A stretch of DNA of 64,000 nt, taken from positions 159,958-223,957 of the forward strand of contig JAJZPF010000002.1 in NCBI GenBank assembly GCA_021811315.1. The letters are read 5' to 3'. The notes under the pieces were generated by a model, which saw only the letters and a list, made by a program, of their open reading frames with translations, ran no database searches and was not told where the DNA came from. Source of the stretch: a bacterium (GTDB lineage Bacteria; Elusimicrobiota; Elusimicrobia; Elusimicrobiales; UBA9959). This document shows, piece by piece, positions 27,907 through 36,155 of the stretch (its first letter is position 1; every line of letters starts with the position of its first letter). The translations under genes were made by a program, and so were the position numbers.

Positions 27907-29283
27907 CTAACAGCCGGCTTTCCTGTAAAGCGAGGCCGCGGCTTTATTCGCGCGCTCCGCCAGCTTGAATTCATCAACATTCACCAGTCGGCCGTTCTTC
28001 ACCACGACCTTGCCGTTAACGACGGTGTATTTTGTCCGGTGCGAGTTACCGCAGAAAAGAAGCGAAGCGAGCGGGTCCGACTTCGACCCGGCGAAATCCA
28101 GGCCGCTCACGTCGAAGATGGCGATATCCGCGGCTTTGCCCGGCTCGATGGAGCCGATATCGGCGCGGCCAAGCACGGAAGCCCCGCCTTGCGTCGCCAG
28201 CTTGAAAGCGTCGCGCGCGGGCATGGCTTCTACGCCCGCTTTTACGCGCTGCACCAGCATGGCCTGGCGGATCTCGCCGAGCATGTCCGAGGAATCGTTG
28301 GAAGCGGAACCGTCCACGGCCAGGCCGACAGGGACCTTATGCTTCAGGAACATCCTTATGGGCGCTATCCCGGAGCCCAGGCGCAGGTTGGAGCAGGGGC
28401 AATGGGCGACGCCGGTCCGCGTCTTCCCCATTTTTTTCGCCTCGGCTTCATTGATGTAAACGCAATGGGCGAACCAGGCATTGCCTTCGGAGACCCAGCC
28501 TACGGACTCCATATATTCCAGCGGGCGCATTTTGAAAAGTTTCTTGCAGAAAGCTTCTTCGTCTATAGTTTCCGCGAGATGGGTATGCATGCGCACGCCC
28601 CATTTCTTCGCCATTACGGCGGTGAGCTTGAGAAGCTCGGTCGTTACGGAAAAAGGCGAGCAGGGCGCAAGCGCCAACCGCGTCATCGCGAACTTTTCCG
28701 CGTCGTGGAACTTATGGACCAGCCGTTCGCAGTCCCTCATGATAAAATCTTCGGTCTGCACCACGCTGTCCGGCGGCAGCCCGCCTTTGGAGCGCCCGCG
28801 GGACATCGAGCCGCGGGTGGCGTGGAAGCGCATCCCGAGCTCGCGCGCAGCCTCTATCTGGGTGTCTATGAAGAAGCCGCTGTCCTGCTTCGGGAAAAGA
28901 TAAAGATGGTCGGAGCTGGTGGTGCAGCCGGTCAGCAGAAGCTCGCCGAGGCCCACCTGGGTGCTGGCGTAGATCGCCTCTGGATTTACGTGCTTCCAGA
29001 TATCATAGAGGTAAATAAGCCAGTCGAAAAGCTTCGCGTCCTGGACTTTGGGGAGATTCCGCGTCAGCGTCTGGTAAAGGTGGTGATGGGTGTTGACGAA
29101 ACCGGGAAGGACGACGCAGCCCTTGGCGTCAATGACCGTATCGGCTTTGACTTTCAGGTTTTTCCCGACCTTCTTTATCTCCGGCCCCTCGATATAAACC
29201 TCGCCGCCTTTTATCTCGCGGCCTTTCCCGTCCATAGTGGCGAGCACCAGCGCGTTCTTTATCAAAAGGGTTTTTTGTTGCAT
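27907..29283 (-). CDS. 8-oxoguanine-deaminase-like amidohydrolase
   Basis: A 458-aa enzyme of the TrzA/AtzA amidohydrolase subgroup. The metal ligands are in NTHHHLYQTLTR (about residues 64-75), MHTHLAET (about 230) and the Asp in AVDGSASND (about 314-322). The HHLYQTLTR...DAKLFDWLIYLY context is that of 8-oxoguanine deaminases, which turn 8-oxoguanine into uric acid; related enzymes remove amino or chloro groups from triazines. Together with the Mo hydroxylases this supports a purine-degrading role. A short 15-bp gap separates it from the PFK gene. Confidence 0.84.
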   Translation of the reverse strand: MQQKTLLIKNALVLATMDGKGREIKGGEVYIEGPEIKKVGKNLKVKADTVIDAKGCVVLPGFVNTHHHLYQTLTRNLPKVQDAKLFDWLIYLYDIWKHVNPEAIYASTQVGLGELLLTGCTTSSDHLYLFPKQDSGFFIDTQIEAARELGMRFHATRGSMSRGRSKGGLPPDSVVQTEDFIMRDCERLVHKFHDAEKFAMTRLALAPCSPFSVTTELLKLTAVMAKKWGVRMHTHLAETIDEEAFCKKLFKMRPLEYMESVGWVSEGNAWFAHCVYINEAEAKKMGKTRTGVAHCPCSNLRLGSGIAPIRMFLKHKVPVGLAVDGSASNDSSDMLGEIRQAMLVQRVKAGVEAMPARDAFKLATQGGASVLGRADIGSIEPGKAADIAIFDVSGLDFAGSKSDPLASLLFCGNSHRTKYTVVNGKVVVKNGRLVNVDEFKLAERANKAAASLYRKAGC

Positions 29284-29375
29284 TTAAGGGAGTCTCCCGA
29301 ATTTTAGTTCTTCAATTATTATAGTAAAATTAAAATACGGGCCGTCCACACGCTTAAAGAGCCGTTTCTCGATCA
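29284..29375. promoter_or_regulatory. Divergent promoter region between deaminase and DPD-like genes
   Basis: A 92-bp AT-rich region with several -10-like blocks (TATAGTAAAAT on the plus strand; TATAAT on the minus strand). The minus-strand gene is preceded by GGGAG about 10 nt before its ATG. The -35 elements are unclear. Confidence 0.4.
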
Positions 29376-31850
29376 ATGGCAATGGATAAATACATGAAAA
29401 ACAAGATAACTTTCCTCACCGACGCGCAGCTTAAGACAGAGGCGGAGCGCTGCCTTTACTGCGAAGAGAAACCCTGCAAAACAGCCTGCCCGGCAGACTG
29501 CTCCCCGGCCGACTTCATCATGGCCGTGAGGCAGATGGAAAACTCCGATTTCAAAAGGTCAGCCGCCCTTATCATGGGGCACAACACTTTCGGCGGCGTC
29601 TGCGGCGCGGTCTGCCCCGACTGGTTCTGCGTGAAGGCCTGCTCCCGCAAGCTCTTCGACAAACCGATAGAAATACCCGCCGTGCAGGCCGCCGTGGTGC
29701 AGAAGGCGAAAGAACTGGGCGTGATGCCGCGGTTCAAAAAAGCGAAGTTCAACGGGAAGAAAGTCGCCGTCGTCGGAGCCGGCCCGGCGGGCTTCGCCGC
29801 GGCGGGAACGCTCGCCCAGCTCGGCTACAAGATCGATATTTTCGAAAAAGATAAAAAGGCCGGCGGCGCCTGCAACCTGATCCCGGACGCGCGCTTCCCG
29901 AAGGAAGTTCTGCGCACGGAGATAGAATTCGTAAAGACCCTCGGGGACATCTCCATAAAAACCGGCTCGGCGATAAAAGACCCCGCTTCGCTGCTGAAAA
30001 AGTACGACGCGGTCATCGTCACGGCCGGAGTGGAAAAGCAGCTCAAGCTCGGCATAGAGAACGAGGCCCTGGGCGTGGAAGGCCTGGAATATTTGCGCAA
30101 TTTTAAAAAGTATAAAGTGAAAGGGAAGAACGTGGCCGTGATAGGCGGCGGCGCGGTGGCCGCCGACTGCGCGATGAAAGCGCTGGAGCTCGGCGCGGCC
30201 AAGGCCGAGATCTTCACCCGGAAGAATATAGGCGACATACAGCTGCCCGAGCACGAACTGCGCGATATCCTGAAAGCGGGCATTAATATCAACGCTAAGA
30301 GCCGCATCACCGCCATCCTTAAAGGCGGGAAAGGAATAAAGATAGTGCGCCTCGACGATAAAGCGAAAGACATTGCCGGGACGGAGCAGGTCCGCACCGA
30401 CCTGGCTTTTGTAGTGCTGGCGATCAAGAACCTGCCGGTTTTCGAGGATAAAAAGCAGAAAGGCGTTTTCCTGGCCGGCGACTGCAGGAACGGCGCGGCC
30501 ACCGTAGTGGAAGGCGCGGCCTCCGGCAAGAACGCCGCTATGGAAGCCCACGCTTTCATCCAGGGCAAAAAGGCCCCGGTCATCCCTAATAATCTTAAGA
30601 GCACCGTTCTGCTGGCCGGGCGGGACATGCTCCCTGTTTCCCTTGAGACCGACTTCTTCGGCCGCAAGCTCAGCTCCCCGTTCATCATCTCCGCCTCCCC
30701 CCACTCCGACGGCTACGACCAGGTGAAGCGCGCTTACGAAGCGGGCTGGCCCGGCGTGGTCATGAAGACCGCTTTCGACGGACTTCATATCCATATCCCT
30801 TCGGAATACATGGTGACTTTCACCGAGAACACTTACGGCAACTCCGACAATGTCTCCGGCCATCCTCTCGACCGCGTCTGCGAAGAAGTGTCGCGGCTGG
30901 TTAAGGAATACCCGGACCGCCTTACCGCCGCCTCCACCGGCGGGCCTGTGACCGGCGACGACGAGGCCGACAAAAAGGTCTGGCAGGCCAATACGCTTAA
31001 ACTGGAAAAAGCCGGCGCTATGGCCGTGGAATATTCTCTCTCCTGCCCGCAGGGCGGAGACGGGACCAAAGGCGATATAGTCTCCCAGGACCCGGAACTG
31101 GCCGCGAAGATCATAGACTGGGTCATGGAAGTTTCCAACCCCGAAATCCCAAAACTTTTCAAGCTGACCGGCGCGGTAACCGCTATCTGGCAGGTAGTCA
31201 ACGCTATAAAGCAGGTTTACGCGAAATACCCGCATAAGAAAGCCGGCATAACCCTGGCCAACTCCTTCCCGGCTCTCTCTTTCCGCAAGCGCCTGTCGGG
31301 CAAAGGGCGCTGGGACGAGGGTATGGTGGTCGGCATGAGCGGCGAAGGCGTGGCCCCCATAAGCAATCTCACCATCGCCAAAGCCGTTAACCTGGGCGTG
31401 CCGATCTCCGGCAATGGCGGCCCGATGGATTATAAAGCCGCGGCGAATTTCCTGGCGCTGGGCGCGAAGTCAGTGCAGTTCTGCACCGTGGTAATGAAGT
31501 ACGGCTTCGGCGTAATAGACGAGCTTAACTGGGGCCTCAGCCACATGCTGGAGGAAAAAGGCTTCAAATCGGTGGGCGAGTTCATAGGCTGCGCGCTGCC
31601 GGGCCCGATAACCAACTTCCCCGACCTTACCCCGGTGAAAAATATTCCCGGCGTCGACGCCGAACTCTGCCGGCATTGCGGGAACTGCGAGCGCTGCGGC
31701 TACCTGGCCGTTAAGCTGGACGGGAAAAAGATCCCAAAGTTCGACGCTTCGAAGTGCATAGGCTGCTCCCTTTGCGTCAAGAAATGCTTCCCTGGAGCGC
31801 TGAAGATGCGGAAACGCACCGCCGCCGAACTAAAAGTTTGCCCGGAATGA
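29376..31850 (+). CDS. Dihydropyrimidine-dehydrogenase-like flavo-iron-sulfur protein
   Basis: An 824-aa fusion. An N-terminal GltD-like module has FeS cysteines (CLYCEEKPCKTACPADC, GVCGAVCPDWFCVKAC), the FAD motif VVGAGPAGFAAAG (about residue 129) and an NAD(P) motif AVIGGGAVAADCA. It is joined to a PreA/DHOD-like FMN barrel (about residues 415-740) and a C-terminal ferredoxin part (CRHCGNCERCGY, CIGCSLCVKKC). This is the plan of dihydropyrimidine dehydrogenase. In mammalian DPD the active-site loop carries a catalytic Cys before GQDPEL; here the equivalent segment reads DIVSQDPEL with Ser. The protein may therefore act on another heterocycle or in the other direction. MAMDK and MDK are both possible starts. 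It overlaps the SsnA gene by 4 bp (ATGA). Confidence 0.85.
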   Translation: MAMDKYMKNKITFLTDAQLKTEAERCLYCEEKPCKTACPADCSPADFIMAVRQMENSDFKRSAALIMGHNTFGGVCGAVCPDWFCVKACSRKLFDKPIEIPAVQAAVVQKAKELGVMPRFKKAKFNGKKVAVVGAGPAGFAAAGTLAQLGYKIDIFEKDKKAGGACNLIPDARFPKEVLRTEIEFVKTLGDISIKTGSAIKDPASLLKKYDAVIVTAGVEKQLKLGIENEALGVEGLEYLRNFKKYKVKGKNVAVIGGGAVAADCAMKALELGAAKAEIFTRKNIGDIQLPEHELRDILKAGININAKSRITAILKGGKGIKIVRLDDKAKDIAGTEQVRTDLAFVVLAIKNLPVFEDKKQKGVFLAGDCRNGAATVVEGAASGKNAAMEAHAFIQGKKAPVIPNNLKSTVLLAGRDMLPVSLETDFFGRKLSSPFIISASPHSDGYDQVKRAYEAGWPGVVMKTAFDGLHIHIPSEYMVTFTENTYGNSDNVSGHPLDRVCEEVSRLVKEYPDRLTAASTGGPVTGDDEADKKVWQANTLKLEKAGAMAVEYSLSCPQGGDGTKGDIVSQDPELAAKIIDWVMEVSNPEIPKLFKLTGAVTAIWQVVNAIKQVYAKYPHKKAGITLANSFPALSFRKRLSGKGRWDEGMVVGMSGEGVAPISNLTIAKAVNLGVPISGNGGPMDYKAAANFLALGAKSVQFCTVVMKYGFGVIDELNWGLSHMLEEKGFKSVGEFIGCALPGPITNFPDLTPVKNIPGVDAELCRHCGNCERCGYLAVKLDGKKIPKFDASKCIGCSLCVKKCFPGALKMRKRTAAELKVCPE

Positions 31851-33178
31851 TCATGAAAAAAACGATACTTATTAAAAACGGAACCATCGCCACGCTTGGC
31901 GAAAAGAACAAGGTCCTGACCGGCCACGCCCTGCTGATAGAAGACGGGCTGATCAAAAAGATAGCCCCGCAGAAGAACTTCAAGGGCAAGTACTCCAAAG
32001 TGATTGACGCTTCCGGCAAGCTGGTCATGCCCGGCTTCATAAACGCCCACATGCATTTTTACAGCACCTTCGCCCGAGGCCTGGGCAAGGCGGCGCCGTC
32101 CAGGAACTTCGTCGAGATCCTGAACAATCTCTGGTGGAAGCTGGACAAGCAGCTGACTAACGCCGATTCCTATTACAGCGCGGTGATACCGCTTATAAAC
32201 GCCGTCCGCAAAGGGACCACCACGATCATCGACCACCATGCCAGCCCTTTCGCCATCACCGGCTCGCTGGCCGCGGTCGAGAAAGCCGTGCGGGAAACCG
32301 GCCTCCGCGCCTCCCTCTGCTACGAGGTCTCCGACCGCGACGGCAAGGAAAAAGCGAAACAAGGCATAGAGGAGAACGCGGCCTTCATAGCCGCCGCCCA
32401 GGAAAAGGACGACAATACAATATCCGGCCTGTTCGGCCTGCACGCCTCCTTCACGATCTCTGACGAGACCCTCGAAGAGGCGGCCTACCGCGGCCACAAG
32501 CTCGGCGCCGGTTTCCACATCCACACCGCGGAGTCCCAGGCGGACCAGCTCCAGTGCGAATCCCACCATAAGCTGCGCGTGGTGGAGCGCCTCCGCGACT
32601 TCGGCATCCTCGGCCGCAGGTCCATAGCGGCGCACTGCGTGCATGTGAACGAGGCAGAGATGGAAGCGCTTAAGGATACCGGGACCGCGGTAGTGCACAA
32701 TCCCCAATCCAACGCAAATAACGCCGTCGGTATCGCCGACATCACCGCAATGGCCGCAAAAGGGATACTGGTAGGGCTCGGCACCGACGCGATGACCGTG
32801 AACATGATGGAGGAGGTGCGCGCGGCTCTCTGGCTGCAGCATTTGAAGCGGGACCCGTCGCAGGGCTTCATGGAAACGGCAAATGCGCTGCTTGTAAACA
32901 ACGCAAAAATAGCCAACCGCTCCTTCAAAAACCTGGGCGAACTCAGGGAAGGCTTCGCCGCCGACCTCGCGATAATAGATTATCTCCCCCCCACGCCGAT
33001 GGACGCCTCCAACTTCGCCGGGCACCTTATCTTCGGCATCAGCCAGAGCGCGGTGGACACCACCATCGCCGCCGGCCGGGTGCTGATGGAAGGCAAGAAG
33101 CTTAAGCTGGATATCGACGAGGAGGAAGTCTCCGCCAAGTCGTCGGAACTTGCGGCGAAGCTCTGGAAAAAGTTCTAG
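31847..33178 (+). CDS. ssnA: SsnA-type aminohydrolase
   Basis: A 443-aa amidohydrolase with metal motifs NAHMHFYSTFARG (about residues 65-77), HIHTAES (about 223-229), AHCVHVNE and the Asp in VGLGTDAMT (about 305-313). SsnA belongs to the gene set found with selenium-dependent or other Mo hydroxylases in purine-using bacteria; its exact reaction is not established here. The track ORF starts much further upstream inside the DPD-like gene. I chose the ATG that overlaps that gene's stop (ATGA); MKKTIL two codons later is also possible. A decayed second copy of its 3' half lies near 43.5 kb. Confidence 0.88.
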   Translation: MIMKKTILIKNGTIATLGEKNKVLTGHALLIEDGLIKKIAPQKNFKGKYSKVIDASGKLVMPGFINAHMHFYSTFARGLGKAAPSRNFVEILNNLWWKLDKQLTNADSYYSAVIPLINAVRKGTTTIIDHHASPFAITGSLAAVEKAVRETGLRASLCYEVSDRDGKEKAKQGIEENAAFIAAAQEKDDNTISGLFGLHASFTISDETLEEAAYRGHKLGAGFHIHTAESQADQLQCESHHKLRVVERLRDFGILGRRSIAAHCVHVNEAEMEALKDTGTAVVHNPQSNANNAVGIADITAMAAKGILVGLGTDAMTVNMMEEVRAALWLQHLKRDPSQGFMETANALLVNNAKIANRSFKNLGELREGFAADLAIIDYLPPTPMDASNFAGHLIFGISQSAVDTTIAAGRVLMEGKKLKLDIDEEEVSAKSSELAAKLWKKF

Positions 33179-33301
33179 CCCCGCTCCGTTATTATTTCCG
33201 TTCTTCGCGAAGGAAAGTTAGTTATAAAAAGAGCGGTTTGTCGCAGCCCGCAGCCGTGGTCCCGCGAACAGCAGGAACAAGGCCCAGCATTAACATCGTC
33301 A

Positions 33302-33796
33302 GAAACTCCGCGATTCGGCGATCTTACTGATAGCCCCTGCCCTGGACAGATCTTCCGGGATAGTCCGCACACGGACACGAGTGAGTTGGATCACCTTAAC
33401 CGTGCCCCGCCAGCCCGGCTCATTCTTTTTTTTCACGATCTTGTCCCGCCCCTCATAAGGCCACACTATAAGAGTAACCTTAGTCCCGGGTTCCCCCATA
33501 AGTACGCGCGCCGCCTGCTCAGGAGTAAATTTGTCAGGCCGAAATATCATCCCTTTCTTTCTGAAATATTCCGGCTTTTTAGGATCCACGCTGAATATCT
33601 GGTCCCCGGGCCGTATCCCGGCCTTATCGGCAGGGCCATCTTTGATTATGCTATCAACAACAAGTATCCCCTCTTTGCTGAACCAGGCGTCCAGCCCTAT
33701 CCCTCCCGAGGTCCGGGTATCCCCACGTGTTGCGGACGCGACCTGTGCCGGCCATATTGCCTTAGCGGCTAGAGCTTTCTGCTCCGCATCCGCCGC
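33302..33796 (-). pseudogene. Duplicated C-terminal PDZ fragment of the ligase-TPR-PDZ gene
   Basis: About 495 bp nearly identical to the 3' end of the gene at 36156-38468, including its stop codon. It encodes the end of the TPR region and the PDZ domain (GGIGLDAWFSKEGILVVDS...), but has no start codon or upstream part, so it is a 5'-truncated copy. The identity is very high (only a few substitutions near the truncated end), so the duplication is recent. It stops abruptly at an IS3 remnant, suggesting an insertion-sequence-linked rearrangement. Confidence 0.85.
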
Positions 33797-34052
33797 TTTT
33801 TTGAGTGTCGACTATTCCCGCGAGATCGTGGGAGGGGAGATGGCCCCGCTGAGACAGCGTCTGCGCGACGAGTGTTTGAACGTAAATGTGTTCACGACAT
33901 TAGAGAGGGCTTCTAGTTTGTTTGAGGCCTGGCGGCAGGACTACAATAATTTTCGACCACACATCTACCGACGGGATGCCGCCGGCCAAGTATGCGGCGA
34001 AGCAGAAATAGGGTTTAAGATAGAGAAAATTCCGAGCCAATTAATGGTCTAG
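33797..34052 (+). mobile_element. IS3-family transposase (OrfB) C-terminal remnant
   Basis: The frame contains RQRLRDECLNVNVFTT and FEAWRQDYNNFRPH, which is the end of the IS3-family integrase core (typical form LRDECLN...WR.DYN..RPH). Only about 40-50 residues of transposase similarity remain; the DDE residues in the first part and both element ends are missing. The frame runs without a stop from the PDZ duplication, so the junction is a clean fusion of the two fragments. It is not functional. Confidence 0.75.
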
Positions 34053-34091
34053 TATTTGGGGGAAGGGCAATCCTTAGCGTAAGACCGGCTA

Positions 34092-35366
34092 TCAAGGCTG
34101 GACGAGATTCTTTATTTCTTCCGGCAGTCTCATAACGCCGGTACCGAAGCTTTCCTGCTTGTCCCGCATAAGCTTGCCCCTGTTAAAAACGTTCTTTCCG
34201 CCGACGCCGGTGACCAGATTAAAGGTCAGCGCCCGATTCTCGAACCTGGAACCCTTCGGAAGAGTGATAAGGTATTTATTTTCGTCCAAGATAGATATAG
34301 TGGCTCTTGAATCGCGGAACATTCCCAGAACAGAGCCTCTTAACGCCGAGCCTAAGGCGACTGTCCCAAGGTGCGGCTTGTACTCAATAATGTCGGTGGG
34401 GAGGGAAAAGTCCGCTATGAAGCTGAAATCCTGGTTCAATTCGTATGAATATTCTGTTCCCACGGCGGTTATGACTATGCCCACAATTTTATTGGTGGCC
34501 GAATCGAAAGCGGCGCCGCCCGAGTTGCCGCCGAAAACGTCTATGTTCGTCTGAAAAACGGTCTTCTCGACCACGTAGACCTGGGCCTGGTCCGGGTCGT
34601 TTATCTTTACCGCCAGCCCCAGCGGATACCCTATGGTAAAGACCTTCTGGCCGATCTTAGGCACTTGCACTTTTTCAAGCGTAAGAGGCTGCCTGTCGGA
34701 GGCGTCCCTGTCCATGGAGACCAGGGCGAAATCCCTGCGGGTGTCCCCCTGACCATCAAGAGCGCGGGTCTCCACTTTTTTTATGGAATACACGGCGTCG
34801 GCCGGGAAATCCAGCGCGGGAGAGCCTTCCTTATCGTATTTCCAACCGAAGACCATGAAAAAGTTCTCGAAGTAATTGGAGACCTTCGGATCAGGGGAGA
34901 CGCAGTGCCCAGCTGTCATGACCAGCCCTTTGCCCAAGTAAGAGCCGGAGCAGGAGGAGAGCCCGCTCTGCGAAGAAAAATCCTCGCTTTCGTCGAGGTA
35001 ACTCGCTTGGGAGAGTTTAACGGTGTTTTTTATTTTATAGACCTTTCCCACGGGGTCGAAATAGAGGCTGCTTTTATACACGAAGGCAACTGTGGAGTCG
35101 GCAATTCTTTTCAACTGGGCCGGAACCTGGTAGTATTCGTGCATCGAGTTCTCGCCGTAGATGGATTTGCTTTCATCCCTCCCCGGCCGCGCGGGGGCGG
35201 GAACCTCCGGCGTGGCGGTCGCGGCGCCCGAGCCGGACAGGTCACTATAAGCGCCGGCCGAAACGGCGTCGCGCAGATCGGAAGGAATCTGTCCCTTGTC
35301 AGGCGCGAAAACGAGATATGACGGGATAAGCACCGCCAGCAGTACAGCTATAGATTTAAGTTTCAT
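34092..35366 (-). CDS. Exported trypsin-like serine protease with SDLRDAV-family leader
   Basis: A 424-aa protein with an N-terminal signal segment followed by IPSDLRDAV, the hallmark of the array family at 51-64 kb. A chymotrypsin-fold protease domain follows: catalytic His in MTAGHCVS (about residue 153), a downstream Asp probably in RRDFALV (about 215), and the nucleophile Ser in GGNSGGAAFDS (about 280). The proline-rich spacer after the leader is longer than in the array members. An AGGAAC ribosome site precedes the ATG. It is physically separate from the array but shares its leader, so it is an outlying member of the same family. Confidence 0.85.
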   Translation of the reverse strand: MKLKSIAVLLAVLIPSYLVFAPDKGQIPSDLRDAVSAGAYSDLSGSGAATATPEVPAPARPGRDESKSIYGENSMHEYYQVPAQLKRIADSTVAFVYKSSLYFDPVGKVYKIKNTVKLSQASYLDESEDFSSQSGLSSCSGSYLGKGLVMTAGHCVSPDPKVSNYFENFFMVFGWKYDKEGSPALDFPADAVYSIKKVETRALDGQGDTRRDFALVSMDRDASDRQPLTLEKVQVPKIGQKVFTIGYPLGLAVKINDPDQAQVYVVEKTVFQTNIDVFGGNSGGAAFDSATNKIVGIVITAVGTEYSYELNQDFSFIADFSLPTDIIEYKPHLGTVALGSALRGSVLGMFRDSRATISILDENKYLITLPKGSRFENRALTFNLVTGVGGKNVFNRGKLMRDKQESFGTGVMRLPEEIKNLVQP

Positions 35367-35406
35367 AATGTTCCTATTTTGGAAACTTCCGACAATTATT
35401 TTACAA

Positions 35407-35461
35407 CACGCGAAGCAAAAGCGTGTACTATATTATAACCCGCCGGCCTTGCCCCCGTCAG
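35407..35461 (-). promoter_or_regulatory. Promoter and small hairpin upstream of the serine protease gene
   Basis: On the minus strand CTGACG, an 18-bp spacer and TATAAT are followed by a CACGC...GCGTG hairpin in the presumed 5' leader, about 40-60 nt before the ATG. Confidence 0.5.
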
Positions 35462-35541
35462 GGCACTCCGGGCCCGCCAGCCATAGGACTAAAGACCCAA
35501 AACTGTCCCAAGAAACTTTCTTAAGCGAAGGGCAGGAAGGG

Positions 35542-35570
35542 TTGCAAGTCCCCATCACGTATCCTATAAT
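35542..35570 (+). promoter_or_regulatory. Near-consensus sigma-70-type promoter
   Basis: TTGCAA, 17-bp spacer, TATAAT on the plus strand. It faces a 35-codon ORF whose ATG begins 5 nt after the -10 hexamer. Confidence 0.5.
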
Positions 35571-35575
35571 TCAGC

Positions 35576-35683
35576 ATGTTTTGGTTCAAATTTAATGTGT
35601 CCAGCAGCGATAAACGCTCCATTAAACCAGCTTTTATCACCCCACACCCAAACCGTCCGCGGCCCAAAGCCAGTCAGGGATAG
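35576..35683 (+). CDS. Possible leaderless small ORF, 35 aa
   Basis: ATG is 5 nt after a perfect TATAAT with a matching -35. The ORF encodes MFWFKFNVSSSDK... with a basic, proline-rich end and stops 10 bp inside the convergent gene. It could be a genuine small protein, the start of a decayed gene, or an accident next to a promoter for an RNA. There is no known family. Confidence 0.28.
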   Translation: MFWFKFNVSSSDKRSIKPAFITPHPNRPRPKASQG

Positions 35684-36126
35684 TCTATAAAACTTACTTC
35701 AAGGCGCACACTGCGGACGGTCCCATAATCGAGAGCTGTTATGCTTTTAATCGTCACCAGGGTATCCGTGCAGGTTTGATGCATTGACCCGCCGGGATTA
35801 AGCATTCCGTGCGGATTCTCTATATATACGGACTTTCCCTCTTTGCCCTGGTAAAGTGTTTCCCACGGGCTTATTCTCCTGAGGCACCATACGGCGGGCT
35901 TGCCTACGGTCTTTGCTGGAGCCGTCAGGAAAACAGTTTCGTATGTTAGCCCGAGTTCTTTTGCTTGTGCTATCAGCGGGGCGTTCCGCGCCTTTATGCC
36001 CTTGCGGGCCGCTAAAGCCGGCAGAAGCGTCTGCGCCCACATTGCCGTTGCAAGAAAAAGTACGCCCGCGAAAATGGTCGCGCCCACCATGGTGGCGATA
36101 TTTTTTAGATTTACGCGCTGAACCAT
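35674..36126 (-). CDS. Hypothetical exported or membrane-anchored protein, 150 aa
   Basis: One N-terminal hydrophobic segment (about residues 14-34: ATIFAGVLFLATAMW) is followed by a soluble domain with two cysteines (VWCLRRI and HQTCTDT) that could form a disulfide outside the cytoplasm. I do not recognise the family. The gene lies directly downstream of the ligase-TPR-PDZ gene (30-bp gap) in the same direction and is probably co-transcribed. Confidence 0.58.
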   Translation of the reverse strand: MVQRVNLKNIATMVGATIFAGVLFLATAMWAQTLLPALAARKGIKARNAPLIAQAKELGLTYETVFLTAPAKTVGKPAVWCLRRISPWETLYQGKEGKSVYIENPHGMLNPGGSMHQTCTDTLVTIKSITALDYGTVRSVRLEVSFIDYP

Positions 36127-36155
36127 TCCTATGTTATTCCGTCCTCCGCCCGTTA